Source: Sipunculus nudus
Taxonomy: Eukaryota > Annelida > Sipuncula > Golfingiida > Sipunculidae
DNA length: 64,000 nt
Direction of reading: 5' to 3'
NCBI GenBank assembly: GCA_026874595.1
Contig: CM049317.1
Coordinates: 17,640,882-17,704,881 of the forward strand
The position numbers were made by a program, and so were the translations under genes. The stretch's first letter is position 1. Every line of letters starts with the position of its first letter. A model generated the notes under the pieces. That model was given only the letters and a program-made list of their open reading frames with translations. It made no database searches and was not told the DNA's origin. Positions 38,011 to 50,370 of this stretch are shown piece by piece.

Positions 38011-39959
38011 ATCACGGCGCGACAAAAGGATGGTGTCCCGGGTTGATAAATTGTCATCACGGGGCCACAAAAGCATACTGTCCTGGGTGGATAAAATGTC
38101 ATCACGTCGCAACAAAAGGATGGCGTCCTGGGTGGATAAAATGTCATCACGGCGCCACAAAAGGATGCTGTCCTGGGTGGATAAAATGTCATCACGGCGC
38201 GTCAAAAGGATGCTGTCCTGCGTGGATAAAATGTCATCACGGCTCAACCAAATAATGGTGTCCTGTGTGGATAAAATATTATCACGGCGCCACAAAAGGA
38301 TGTCGTCCTGGGTCTATGAAATGTCATCACAACGCCACAAAAGGATGCTGTCCTGGGTGGATAAAATATCATCACGGCGCCACAAATAGATTGCGTCCTG
38401 GGTGGATAAAATATCATTACGGCGCGTCAAAAGGATGGTGTCCTGGGTGATTAAAATGTCATCACTGCGCCACAAAAGGATGGTGGTCGAAGTGGATAAA
38501 ATATCATCACTGCGCCACAAAAAGATGGCGTCCTGGGTGGATGAAATGTCATCACGGCGCGTCAAAAGGATGGCGTCCTGGGTGGATAAAATTTCATCAC
38601 GGCACCACTAAAAGAATGGCGTCCTGGTTAGATAAAATGTCATCACTGCGCCACAAAAGCATGGTGTCCTGGGTTGATCAAATATCATCACGGCGTCACA
38701 AAAGAATGGCGTCCCGGGTGGATAAAATGTCATCACGGCCACACAAAAGGATTGACTCCTTGGTGGATAAAATATCATCACGGCGCCACAAAAGGGTGGC
38801 GTCCTGGGTGGATGAATTGTCATCGCGGCGCGTCAAAAGTTTACCGTCCTGGGTGGATAAAATTTCATCACGGCACCACTAAAAGAATGGCGTCCTGGTT
38901 AGATTAAATGTCATCACTTCGCCACAAAAGGATAGCATCCTGGGTAGATAAAATATCATCACGGCTCAACCAAATGATGGTGTCCTGTGTGGATAAAATA
39001 TTATCACAGCGCCACAAAAGGATGGTGTCCCGGGTGGATAAAATGACATCATGGCGCATCAAAAGGATGCTGTCTTGGGTGGATAAAATGTCATCACAGC
39101 GCCACAAATGGATGGCGTCCTGAGTGGATAAAATGTCATCACGCCGCGTGAAAATGATGGCGTCCTGGGTGGATAAAATTTCATCACGGCACCACAAAAA
39201 GAATGGCGTCCTGGTTAGATGAAATGTCATCACGGCGCAACAAAAGGATGCTGTCCTGGGTGGATAAAATATCATCACGGCGCCACAAAAGAATGGCGTC
39301 CTGGTTGGATAAAATTTCAACAGGGCGCCACAAAAAGGATGGTGTTCGAGGTAGATAAAATATCATCACGACGCCACAAAAGAATGGCGTCGCGGATGGA
39401 TAAAATGTCATCACGGCTCCACAAAAGGATACTGTCCTGGGTGGATCAAATATCATCACGGCGCGTCAAAAGGATGGTGTCCTGGGTGATTAAAATGTCA
39501 TCACTGCGCCACAAAAGGATGGTGGTCAGGTGGATAAAATATCATCACGGCGCCACAAAAGATTGCGTCCTGGGTGGATGAAATGTCATCACGGCGCGTC
39601 AAAAGAATGGCGTCCTGGGTATATAAAATTTCATCACGGCACCACTATAAGAATGGCGTCCTGGTTAGATAAAATGTCATCACTGCGCCACAAAAGCATG
39701 GCGTCCTGAGTTGATAAAATATCATCACGGCGCCACAAAAGAATGGCGTCCCGGATGGATAAAATGTCATCACGGCCACACAAAAGGATTGACTCCTGGG
39801 TGGATAAAATGTCATCTCGGCGCCACAAAAGGATGGTGTCCGGGGTGGATAAAATGTCATCACGGGGCCAAAAAAGCATACTGTCCTGGGTGGATAAAAT
39901 GTCATCACGTCGCAACAAAAAGATGGCGTCCTGGATGGATAAAATGTCATCACTGCGCC

Positions 39960-40320
39960 ACAAAAGGATGGCGTCCTGGGTGGATAAAATGTCATCACGG
40001 CTCAGCCAAATGATGGTGTCCTGTGTGGATAAAATATCATCACGGCGCCACAAAAGGATGTCGTCCTGCGTGGATAAAATGTCATCACAGCTCAACCAAA
40101 TGATGGTGTCCTGTGTGGATAAAATATCATCACGGCGCCACAAAAGGATGGCGTCCTGGGTGGATAAAATGTCATCACGGCTCAGCCAAATGATGGTGTC
40201 CTGTGTGGATAAAATATCATCACGGCGCCACAAAAGGATGTCGTCCTGCGTGGATAAAATGTCATCACAGCTCAACCAAATGATGGTGTCCTGTGTTGAT
40301 AAAATATCATCACGGCGCCA
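39960..40320 (+). repeat. Satellite higher-order repeat, 180-bp tandem pair (4 monomers)
   Basis: 39,961-40,140 and 40,141-40,320 match at 180 bp, including the rare variants GGCTCAGCC and CAGCTCAACC. This is the shortest block duplication found and probably the most recent. Confidence 0.88.
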
Positions 40321-41055
40321 CAAAAGGATGTCGTCCTGGGTCTATGAAATGTCATCACGGCCACACAAAAGGATTGACTCCTGGGTGGATAAAATGTAAT
40401 CACGGCGCGACAAAAGGATGGTGTCCCGGGTGGATAAAATGTCATCACGGGGCCACAAAAGCATACTGTCCTGGGTGGATAAAATGTCATCACGTCGCAA
40501 CAAAAGGATGGCGTCCTTGGTGGATAAAATGTCATCACGGCGCCACAAAAGGATGCTGTCCTGGGTGGATAAAATGTCATCACGGCGCGTCAAAAGGATG
40601 GTGTCCCGGGTGGATAAAATGTCATCATGCCGCCACAAAAAGGATGGCGTCCTTGCTGGATAAAATTTCATCACGGCACCACAAACAGAATGGCGTCCTG
40701 GTTAGATGAAATGTTATCACGGCGCAACAAAAGGATGCTGTCCTGGGTGGATAAAATATCATCACGGCGCCACAAAAGAATGGCATCCTGGGTGGATAAA
40801 ATTTCATCAGGGCGCCCCAAAAAGGATGGTGGTCGAGGTGGATAAAATATCATCACGGCGCCACAAAGGATGGCATCCTGGGTGGATAAAATATCATCAC
40901 GGCGCCACAAAATGACGGCGTCCTGGGTGGATAAAATGTCATCACGGCGCCACAAAAAGGATGGTGGTCGAGGTCGATAAAATATCATCACGGCGCCACA
41001 AAATGATGGCGTCCTTGGTGGATAAAATGTCATCATGCACCACAAGAGGAAGGTG

Positions 41056-41345
41056 ACCTTGATGGATTTTGCTGAGAATCAGATTCGGCCAAGATAATAT
41101 TTTGGTTAATATTTCTATTGAGTTCATGAAAATTCGTCATTTTTTATGGTGGGTATGTTTACCTCTTCAATCATATAACATGTCTGGAATTTGCTAAGAA
41201 TCGAACGAGGGCGAAATAATCTATTTGAATATAGTTACAATGCGTTTCGTGAAAATCCTTAAAAACCATGCTAAATTATCACGGTGACTCTACATGTTAA
41301 CAGACGGACAGACTGAAGGACGGACGGACCGACAGACTACGGTAC
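41056..41345 (+). repeat. Satellite right flank: probable dispersed repeat with GACA/GACG tail
   Basis: The last monomers decay at about 41,040-41,055 into unique-looking sequence. Two similar short segments follow (TTTGCTGAGAATC near 41,070 and TTTGCTAAGAATCGAAC near 41,190). A CAGACGGACAGACTGAAGG-type stretch lies at 41,300-41,330. The left flank of the array has no obvious counterpart. Confidence 0.45.
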
Positions 41346-42521
41346 CAATGCCATAATTCGACCCAGTGGCGTCAATATATCTTCAAGGGTTAGGGATGAC
41401 TCGCAGTTTAATTTTAATTCTTAATTTGTTTCATTTTCAATATATAGATATTATTCCCTGAATGGCGAAGGGATGATTACAGCAACCACCCGCTTGCTAA
41501 AAAAAAAATGGGGGATATATTCCCCCACCCCTGATACAACCCATCCCATATAGACAGACGTATAAAAAGCGCATCCGAGTCCTATTTCTGGCTAATATAA
41601 TTCAAGATAATCTGATGAAAGTGATGTCTGTAACAGATACCAGACATCTTGTTCAGAAAAAAAAAGATCTATAGACAAACAGAAACAGATAAACAGCGGA
41701 ATCCCTATCACTAAAATAAAACTTTGTTTTCTTTCCACTAACTCGTGTTATTGTAAAACAACAGAGACACCCTTTACACGGGAGATAAACTTACTGACAG
41801 ACGGACAAACGAATGAATACATAAACAGACAGACCGACAACTGCAGATGAAAGAATATCCCCAGTCCATGTATGTTGAGAGTATAAGAAGAAGGTTACTC
41901 GGTTGATATTACTATAGGCATCGCTGACGTCGTTAATGGAGTCATTTGTATGATCGATAGCTTTGTTGATATACAAATGCTAGACTATGCTATGATAACA
42001 CATTGAAGAGCATTCAACAGGAAATCAATTTTACGGTTGTACAGTAGCATCTGTATTCTATTCTATTCAGTTATTTATTTACTTTATCGCACATAACTTA
42101 TGTGTGTAAATGTATATGTACGAAATAGCATTATTATATATTACTGCTGCCATCTAGCGATGAATGTTAAAACTATTTCATTGAAAATTTACATCACTAA
42201 CCATACACTTCGGTCTAAATAATCCTCTGGTAAGAGAAGCGGATTCCTAGGGATGGGGGAGGAGGGGTTCAAATTGGTCCGGACCCCCCCCCCCCTTTTT
42301 TTTCATATCTATTTTTATGGCCTGGAACACTGCGTCTAATCAAATTAAAAAAAAACTAGCTTTTTTAAATACTCTTTTTCTATGTTATAATTTTTTTGCA
42401 TTTACCGAAAGCCCATGTAGTCGTTAAATTTATATGATTTTTTTATACAAAGTGTACTCGAGAACGGGGTGGGGTGGGGGAATATTTGGTTGGTGGCTGT
42501 AAATTTGTTTTGTAAAATTAA

Positions 42522-42567
42522 TATTATATATATATATATATATATACATTATATATATATATATATT
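42522..42567. repeat. (TA)n microsatellite
   Basis: TA alternation with CATT interruption near 42,547. Confidence 0.9.
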
Positions 42568-42888
42568 ATTACAACGTAACATTTCAGTAAATGAAAACAT
42601 GATTTTTTTTAAATTTCACTATTTATTCCATACATATGGGGATTTATTAAGGTATGCAATATGAAGAGGTCATTGTGAGACACCTGTCACATAAAATACC
42701 AGGAATTTCTGTTCATTAACTAGTGTTATCTTAAACGATTTGTCATTAGGTAGTCAAACTTTACGGGTTGGGGTAAATTAACGTGAGGTCGGCTTTGATA
42801 TGCTCATACTGATTCTTATGACACTTTACTGAGATATTTAAAACAAAATCATTTTTAATTAAAGCGCAACCGTCGCGATACTGTCTGA

Positions 42889-42889
<1 letters not shown>

Positions 42890-42934
<45 letters not shown>
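42890..42934. repeat. (TA)n microsatellite followed by (GT)n
   Basis: TA alternation passing into GTGGGTGTGTGTG. Confidence 0.95.
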
Positions 42935-42937
<3 letters not shown>

Positions 42938-44819
42938 GGTGTGTGTGTGAGGGTGTGTTTGTGTGTGTGGGGGGGGGATGCTTTTTGATGTGACGGATTA
43001 AAACTGTGAACAGCTAAAAAGAAGAAATGCATTTGTTCCCTATTCTTCTAAATTTGACCTTATTTCTCCAAACTGAATGGATCTTGTGAAAAAGTGAACG
43101 CATTATAAAAAAGTTCATACAAGGCTTATGACATACATTGGTGCTTATTTAATTAGGCTAATAATTTACAGGCTGTATAATAAATCTATCAAATTATCAA
43201 ACACAATTTGCAGCTAAACTAAATTTCCTGAACTTACCTTTTATCCTTTTTTTAGGCCGCATCATGATGATTTTATTCGAATATGACTGAAGTTCTAAAA
43301 ACATTTCTCCCAAAATAGTCTCGTGCTTTTTCGCCATATTTCATTTTCTTTATTTTAATTCTTCTTCTTTTTGTATGCCCTATCCGGCCTTATTATGAAC
43401 AGGCACACGAGGATCGTATTTACACACACTCAGAACCATAAGAAGGTGTAAAACAGCTTTATTGGGGGTGGCTGTTTTCGAAAAGTTTTGCCTGGAAACG
43501 TTTGTTTAAAGTAAACATGAATTGATAGTGTTAAAGATTATGCATAATATTGTTCCTGGTTATGATCCTTAAAGCCACAATATTCAATTATAAACATAAA
43601 GGGTATCGGTCTTATTTGGAATTAAACCCAACTCAAGTGCAAAAATACAAATGAATGGGCAATCGGCCTATGCTAGTAATGATAAGCATTATTATGTTGA
43701 TAGTATGATAATCAGAATCCCATTTCGTTTCCATTTTTTTATGAAGATGGGGTTTTGTTTTAGTTAATACTATTCTTACAATAGAGAAACTAAATAAAAC
43801 CTAAATTATCTTAAGTAAATCCCTGTAATCTGCTTTGAGATGAGTGTTCACCATGGCCGTTACTTTTTATAATTTACCTCTAAGACTCCCCAGCCAGGTT
43901 TCGTTTTATTAAAAAAAACACCTTTGACATTTCTGAGTGAAACCTTCTATCACAATTCTGGCATGTATTTCTGAAAAGAAAAAACCTCGGCCCTTTCTCT
44001 CCTGAAGTGAATGCCATGATCATGATTTACATACAGCAGCAGTTAATAATTGAGTGTGTGCTCTCCGGCACAAAACAGACACTTCACATACAAATGACAA
44101 GTACAGTATTCTTAACCGGCAGTTGATGTGATAGCAGCGAAACTTTAAAATTACAGATGTGTAGGATAAATAAACACACATTGAAGTAAGTGAGTGCAAG
44201 TATCAGTTTTCGTTGGTAACGTTATAGGGGTTTCAAAAGGAGACCTTTGTCTGATGAACAGTTGAAATTTAGATGTACACACGTACCTTTAGGTTTCGTT
44301 TTATCTAAAAAAACAACTGTGACATTTCTGAGTGCAATATTCTCTCAAAACTCTGGCATGTATTTCTGAAGGAAGAAGCCTCGGCCCTGTTTCAGCTCAA
44401 GTGAATGCTATAGTCATTATTTACATAAAGCAGCAATTAATAATTGATTGTGTGCTCTCCGGCACAAAACAGACACTTCACATACGAGTGACAAGTAAAG
44501 TATGCATATAGGACAATTAAATTTATTCATCGCAGTGCTGTGGCAAAACTGCAGATGTGTAGGATAAATAAACACACATGAAGTCAAATGTGTAGGTATC
44601 AGTTTTTGGTCGTAAAGAAACAGGAAGGGTACACGTGTACATGGTCGATGACGTTGGTGTAGAGACTAGTCACACATTTATAACTTGGTGAACTACCACT
44701 TTGTTATTTCCAAGTTTCTGCTCTGAGGTGCTGCTACATACACCAGTGACAGGTCAGCAATACCTTATATAGTTTAATACTAGCATCTATATCTGTGTAT
44801 TTATCCCATAAACAACATA

Positions 44820-44940
44820 GTATTATTATGATTATTTATATTATTATTCTTTATTATTATTGTAATTATTAGTAGTAGTGGCATATCACTGTTATTATTA
44901 GTACTTGTTGTAGTCGTAGTAGAAGTAGTAGTTGTGTTTT
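44820..44940. repeat. ATT/AGT trinucleotide-rich stretch
   Basis: Inverted counterpart of 20,185-20,345. A third stretch of TTA repeats in the same relative context occurs at 56,320-56,440. Confidence 0.85.
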
Positions 44941-45078
44941 ATTCTAGTGTTGTAACTTAACCTTTTTCCATAATGTAATCCTGCATTGATGCTTTACTAT
45001 GTAAATGTAAAGGTTCGCGAGATCATGTTGTGCGTATAGTCATTCCATAATTTAAAAAAAAAATCACACATATAAATA

Positions 45079-45079
45079 A

Positions 45080-45126
<47 letters not shown>
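45079..45126. repeat. (TA)n microsatellite
   Basis: TA alternation with a CATA interruption. Confidence 0.92.
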
Positions 45127-45130
<4 letters not shown>

Positions 45131-45414
45131 CATTATATCTCAATACATTATTTGAAATGGTTCATGAAACACAAGTTCCTAATATTTAGCTATAATAAAA
45201 ACATACAGATATAAATATTATAGCCTTTTTAAATGAAGATTTATAGGGAGACTACATAACTTGTTAAACATTTTGTACACTTCTGTCACAAATGCGGTAT
45301 GCAAGTTAATACTTATAAAATAAAACCTATGGTATTCAGAAGCGTAGGGATAGTCATACAAAATGAATAATGGTAATTTAGGGCAAGAAGCTTGTGAATG
45401 TTGACAGTTACACC

Positions 45415-45434
45415 TATATATGTGTATATATACA

Positions 45435-45470
<36 letters not shown>

Positions 45471-45478
45471 CGTGTGTG
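45415..45478. repeat. Interrupted (TA)n with (GT)n
   Basis: TATATGTGTATATATACATA-type repeats ending in CGTGTGTGTGTGT. Absent at the equivalent place of unit B. Confidence 0.85.
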
Positions 45479-46800
45479 TGTGTATGGAGAGATCAAGAAG
45501 AAAAGTCCTTAACTTAGGGGAATAATGATCTTTTAATACTGCATGAAAGATGTTGTAAGTGTTAAATTTCACTAGTCCAGCAGTTCAAATTCCTGATTTA
45601 TGACAATAATGCATTTGCAAAATGAAATTTGTCATATTCAGTGCTGCGTATTGCATGATGTCCTCGGCGATGGGTTTGAAGGGTAACCTGGGTACAGGGC
45701 ATTGGGAATAGGTGTGATGCCCTTTTGCTCCGGGGAGACTAGGTATATCATTTTCATCCCAAAAACAAAATAATGCTCTGTTCTGTTAGACATATTGTAA
45801 TTGACACATGTAATGACAAAATAATACTGATCAGGCCACCAAACGTGTACCAAATTAGCAGTACACATGTGACAATTGATCCGTGTATTCATGTACTACC
45901 CAGCATGAGATATAACAAATTTAACTATGCAAAATTATTTTTTTTCATAAATCAGGTAATTAAACGTCTGCATCAATTCTATTTAATACACATATTTCAA
46001 TTATACATATATTTAAACACACCAACTAGCAACAACCTAAGTACATTATTTATAAAATACCCCCTAAATTTCCAGTCTTCTACGTATATGTTGGTTATCA
46101 TAATTTCTTTTTAATATATGTGCGGGTTTTCAAGTACTTTTGAGCATGTACATCTACATAAATGGGTAGCTAGCTTGGCTGCAGCGATGCAATATATTGC
46201 GAAACAGTAAATTTCACGATTCTGCGCTCATGAAATGATACATGGTATGATACAAACCAATTGTATAAAAGCTTAGATTACAAGCTCTGATTTCTTCTGA
46301 AGTTCGAACTGTCATTGTCTTCACGCTTCATGAATAATGGATCTTCTGTTGGTTTATGCGACGGGTTAGCCTATCAGATGCCGATTAAATTCTTTCTGGC
46401 AAATCGCGTTTCGCCTTTTAAACGCTTGTCCGTCCTTTTGGATTGTCCTTCAGGTTCAACGTAATGATACATGGCCATATCATTTAAATCGCGATGTTTT
46501 GGTGCACGATGAATCTTCACAGGTTTATTTTGGTCGGTGCTGGAAGGCCCCTGAAGTTCACAACATTTCTAGGATACTGTATGTGTAACCATTCCGCCCC
46601 GTAGGAACTGTTGAAATGGTTCTCGTGTAGACTACGTGAAATAGAGCCATTCTACATAGTTGATTGTAAAATATGATGTACCGGCTTGTTTGGTAAAGCC
46701 TTTGTATCGGTCTTGGGGCAGGCATATCGTCCTTGCTAGCCTCAGGCTAATACAAAGACACAACTGAACAGACCGGTTAATAATAGAATAGAACTTAATG

Positions 46801-46804
<4 letters not shown>

Positions 46805-46853
<49 letters not shown>
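46805..46853. repeat. (TA)n microsatellite
   Basis: Occupies the same place as the tracts at 12.5 and 17.8 kb in units A and B. Confidence 0.95.
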
Positions 46854-46855
<2 letters not shown>

Positions 46856-46920
46856 TCTTAAATATATTGCATTTTTTAATTTAAATCTGCCTGGCCAATA
46901 TAAATGGGCTGAAAATATAT

Positions 46921-48169
46921 CTACCTTTAAAAAGTCTATTGAATTCATTACATTACATATTTTATAGAGCGCTCGACTAGTACGGATACATAAATACATA
47001 TTCTCTGGCGCCTAACAAGAAAATCGATCTGAATCCATTTTAAGCTACATAAGGTTCTTGAAAAAAGATCGTCTTAAGGGTTTTCATAATTTAGGTAGAC
47101 TGTCTCTATTCGGAATGTGCTCAGGTAGCATTGTCACGAAATTATTTCGTGATCCAGGTTCTTTTAACCTTTCAACATTTGCTCATACATACTACTCATC
47201 GTGACCATTCACATAAATGACCAAAGACGACAAACACTGATAAAAAGTGCAATAATTTCTTAGAAATTAAATCAAAATTATGAAAATCGAGCGTGGATAT
47301 TTCTTTTCTCAGCTGAGACGTCTTATGCCCACCGTTTTGAATCCCAAGCGACCCTGACATCAACGAGTAGCCGTTAAATGGCTATTCAATAAACAAGAGA
47401 AAATACTGTACATTACAGGGGGTCGACTCTTATGTAATCGATTGAACTTTAAGACTATTCGTAGTCATACTAGTATAGTTTCGAGACTTTTAATATTGTA
47501 CGTTTTAGACTGCAGTTTAAGAAATACAGAAACAGAGAAAATGGCAGTATAGACGACTGCTACAGAATTATTGGGATTATTGATATAAATGGATATTCGT
47601 TAGTGCGCTAACGCTAAGGAGAATTAAGAAATGATAAGTAGAGTGCTTTGCTTACGTACACCACCAACACCAAGTGGTTCCGGAATTGGACCCATTGCAT
47701 TCCACCTTCTTATACACAAGCTTCCAGGATAAAATATACATGACCATAAACAGAAGGTAAATAAAAAAAATATCAAATGAAGTCCTGTAAACCATGAACT
47801 TTCATTTTCTCGGGTTGTCGTGACTCGAGACCGCTACAAGAAATGAAAACTTAAAACTGTTAGAAAAGAGCATAATCAGGAGGTCCTCCAATCGTCGAAA
47901 GCTGTTGCAAAATGGGACGTATTTTTTGTAGGAAAGACCCTTATAGGCGGCCCGTCTGTGTGCGCGTCAAAGTGTCGTCATGCATCATGATCCCTTTGCT
48001 GTACACAGGGTTCAACTGGATCCTTGCTGCGTTTTAACACATGCAAAGCACTGTCAATAAACTCAGGTTATATTAATGACATAATCAAATACAAAAGATG
48101 TGATTAGTGATACGGATCATTATCAACGTGTTTATAAATAGGAACGAAATCGAGTATTAGTTTTTATAC
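46921..48169. other. Unmatched stretch inside the inverted copy
   Basis: By position this should mirror about 15.6-17.7 kb, but I find no clear match. It is either replaced, deleted and refilled, or too diverged to see. No gene is recognised. Confidence 0.4.
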
Positions 48170-50165
48170 ACGACACGATATTTTTGTGACACTATTCCCC
48201 CCATATAAGAATTTTTAATGGAAAATGAAACATTGCAATGGTGTCAGATCACTTAAAAATTATTTAACTGCTCCTTGGCTTTTGTCGATAACTGCTTCAA
48301 AAGTGAATAATTTCACTAGAAAAGGACTCACGAAGCGCAGGCCTATGCCAAAGCACCTCATTACCTCATACGGCATTGTCATAAATGAAGCATTTAATAT
48401 TCTTTAATTCCTTGATCCAGATGGTGATTCGGATCACCCACTAAATATAATCATTTTCCCCCCTTGTATTATTGCCGAGCTGTTCTGAAAATATCAACAA
48501 TGAATGTTTCGGTAATGTTGCTACCAATCAAACAAATATACAAACCAACCAACTACGAACCAACAAAAGTCGACAAACACAAAGTACCCCGACACCTCTC
48601 GGAGGTATAATGACTCATAATCCACGAAGGTTTCAATAATATTTTTTACTATAGCATAGTCCCTGGCAATGTTCACCGAATCGGTCGCCGAATTTCCTAA
48701 AATAACACTCACTCTCTGTTCAAGCATGTTACCGTGATCGTGCTCCTTTCATACCGCTATCAGCCCTAATTAATAAGGTGTCATCGTTAATGGTATTTCG
48801 TGCATTGTTCACTGGTTCGTGACAGAGGAAAGCGAACATTAACTCAATCTGAACTGTGATCCGCATATGGGTCTACATGATTTCTTTCGGGACCAGAACC
48901 TACCTTTATAAGGTTACGAGGTAAATTCAAGCATTTTGCGAACGTATACGTCTTTGGGAGCGGAAGTCCCTTTCGTCAGTAGTATACCTATAGGTACCAC
49001 TGACGAATAAGCAATATTTTGTTAAATTCGCTTAAGCTAAAACATGCGTACATTTAATAGGCCTCATCATCATTATATTAATTAATATTCGGATGTGCTG
49101 TGATTATCTCATCGTGGTAGTTTTATTCTAATATTTCCCTATATCAAACAATTTATTCTGAATCAAATCATTTAAGTTGAAAAGTTATTTTATTGTTCTC
49201 AATTATGAAATTGATTAAACCAAGGAATAAACTTAATTTATATTATTTTGTGGCATTCGGATGTTCATGGCAGCCAGGGGTGTCTGATCAGATGACAAAA
49301 TACGAGCGGGCTTCGCATTGGTCTTATATGTTTTACTCATGATATATTTTAAACCAAACTAAACATTTAAAAAATGTTCTACCATGCGAACAAATTGTAT
49401 AATAAATACTATTTGACTGGTTAATGTAATAAACATGACCTAGTGCCGGTTTAATGACAGAGTCCCAACTCCGTCTGCGTAAAAAAATTATTTCCCTTTT
49501 TTGAGCCTGTGGTACAAGACATTTTGCTAATGCATGGACCAGACGATTAAATGGTAGTATACGTTCAGTATATAAATGAAACAGAAGAGTGCAGGTATAA
49601 CTGAATAGACAAGCAGCCAATGTTTTATCGTGGAAAACCCCTCACATTCTAAACGTGTATGTACCACCATTTTAAACGACATAAGGTGATTCTCCGGCTT
49701 ACTGCCCAGGTTATATATGTCATCGTCAGCTCCGCCAGTAGGTGCCAGTTTGAATCCGGGGCTTGTTCTCTTACATCTAAATAAACTCATACAGCTGGGC
49801 ACTTATCAGAATTTGATAAAGCTTGTTATTTGGAAAGTATATCTTTTGATTAATTATATATAGTTATGTCTGCGCTTTAATCATTTCGGATATGATTGTA
49901 CATACAATCTAGCAGGATGAGGTTCAAATGACACCTAATAAAGCATCACATCAGCATATATTGCCATTGACGATACCACTCTTGTTGATGTCATCCGTAA
50001 CCTATTAAAAATGCTTTTGCAAGTTGCATGCCCTCGATAAGTGCCCGGTTCACACAAGAAATGTTAACATGGATTCTATGGCGCGGAGATTTCCTATGCA
50101 TTTCGAACATACTGAATTCCAAGTTTTGTGTATGCTGAAATATATGAGGCTTAGATGTTATTATT
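48170..50165 (-). repeat. Inverted copy of 9.3-9.6 kb plus 14.2-15.5 kb (right arm, outer part)
   Basis: 48,170-48,490 is the complement of about 9,600-9,320 (GATATTTTCAGAAYAGCT, GCCTGCGCTTCGTGAG/GTCTGCGCTTTGTGAG). 48,580-50,160 is the complement of about 15,440-14,250, ending with CCTCATATATTTCA and CATACACAAAACTTGGAATT near 50,110-50,150. This copy therefore keeps a junction in which the 9.3 kb segment follows the 15.5 kb segment, which looks like the ancestral order. Units A and B each keep only part of it. Confidence 0.87.
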
Positions 50166-50204
50166 TATAGATAGCCTAGTTTATTTAAAAATGAAATATT
50201 ATAC

Positions 50205-50211
50205 TATAAAT
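50205..50211 (+). promoter_or_regulatory. Possible TATA box upstream of the acidic secreted protein gene
   Basis: TATAAAT lies 160 bp before the start codon, in very AT-rich sequence where such words arise often. If used, transcription would start near 50,235 and the first exon would run through the acceptor-like site at 50,364. The alternative is an untranslated exon further upstream. No initiator element is evident. Confidence 0.15.
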
Positions 50212-50275
50212 AATATGTGGGGTAAACCTGTCAAATATTCCTTTTTGATTCGTTTATCAAAACGTATTCAACAAC

Positions 50276-50289
50276 ACCCCCCCCCCCCC
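50276..50289. repeat. Poly-C run
   Basis: About 14 C residues, 80 bp before the first coding exon of the acidic protein gene. Comparable runs occur at about 22,397, 23,749, 25,483 and 42,285. Confidence 0.9.
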
Positions 50290-50370
50290 ATCACCGCCAC
50301 TCTGCCGATGTTCGAATAGACTATTACGGTTCATTTAAATAAATTAATGTATCTTTTTTTTCAGAATACA

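Larger units (their letters stand above)
26227..41055 (+). repeat. 45-bp satellite array, about 330 monomers, with higher-order repeats
   Basis: A 14.8 kb head-to-tail array. The monomer contains GTCCTGGGTGGATAAAAT, then (G/A)TCATCACGGCGCCAC, then AAAAGGATGG, and is 45 bp long almost throughout. Variants cluster: GCGCCAC, GCGCGTC, GGCCACAC, GGCTCAACC, GTCGCAAC and a GTGGTCGAGGTGG form. Because 45 is divisible by three and the consensus has no stop in four of its six frames, long open frames occur on both strands, up to 464 codons at 32,580-33,974. They end where the CACCACTAAAA variant or a one-base indel occurs. I regard them as non-coding. GC content is clearly above the flanks, with several CpGs and a GGCGCC site in many monomers. 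Confidence 0.98.
41346..43374. other. Unassigned region with simple repeats
   Basis: Contains a CAGTGGCGTCAATATATCTTCAAGG-like word near 41,364 (complement of 23,760-23,790), GACA-type sequence at 41,795-41,850, a poly-C/poly-T run at about 42,285-42,302 in a context (TCCGGACCCCCC) also seen at 10,085 and 16,057, and GT/G-rich sequence at 42,936-42,978. No gene is seen. The 61-codon minus-strand frame near 41,791-41,976 has no motif. Confidence 0.45.
43375..46920 (-). repeat. Inverted copy of 17.7-22.5 kb (right arm, inner part)
   Basis: Matches in reverse complement, in order: 43,375-43,640 with 22,500-22,200 (GTTTCCAGG, CACTTGAGTTGGGTTT); 44,690-44,800 with 20,465-20,370 (GAGGTGCTGCTACAT, GACAGGTCAGCAAT); 45,640-45,790 with 19,640-19,495 (GCATGATGTC, CCTTTTGCTCC); 46,190-46,560 with 18,700-18,360 (GCAGCGATGCAATAT, AATCTTCACAGGTTTAT-like); 46,630-46,800 with 18,155-17,990; 46,860-46,920 with 17,765-17,705. 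The sum of paired coordinates stays between about 64.6 and 65.9 kb, as expected of one inverted block with small indels. Confidence 0.87.

Noticed and set aside
26224-40709. Dozens of long open frames (up to 464 codons) on both strands
   Set aside because: They follow from a 45-bp unit without stops in four of six frames. They lack starts with context, splice signals or domain similarity, and end at random variants.
26227-41055. CRISPR-like array (regular repeat spacing)
   Set aside because: There are no unique spacers; the whole 45-bp unit repeats, in eukaryotic context with no cas genes.
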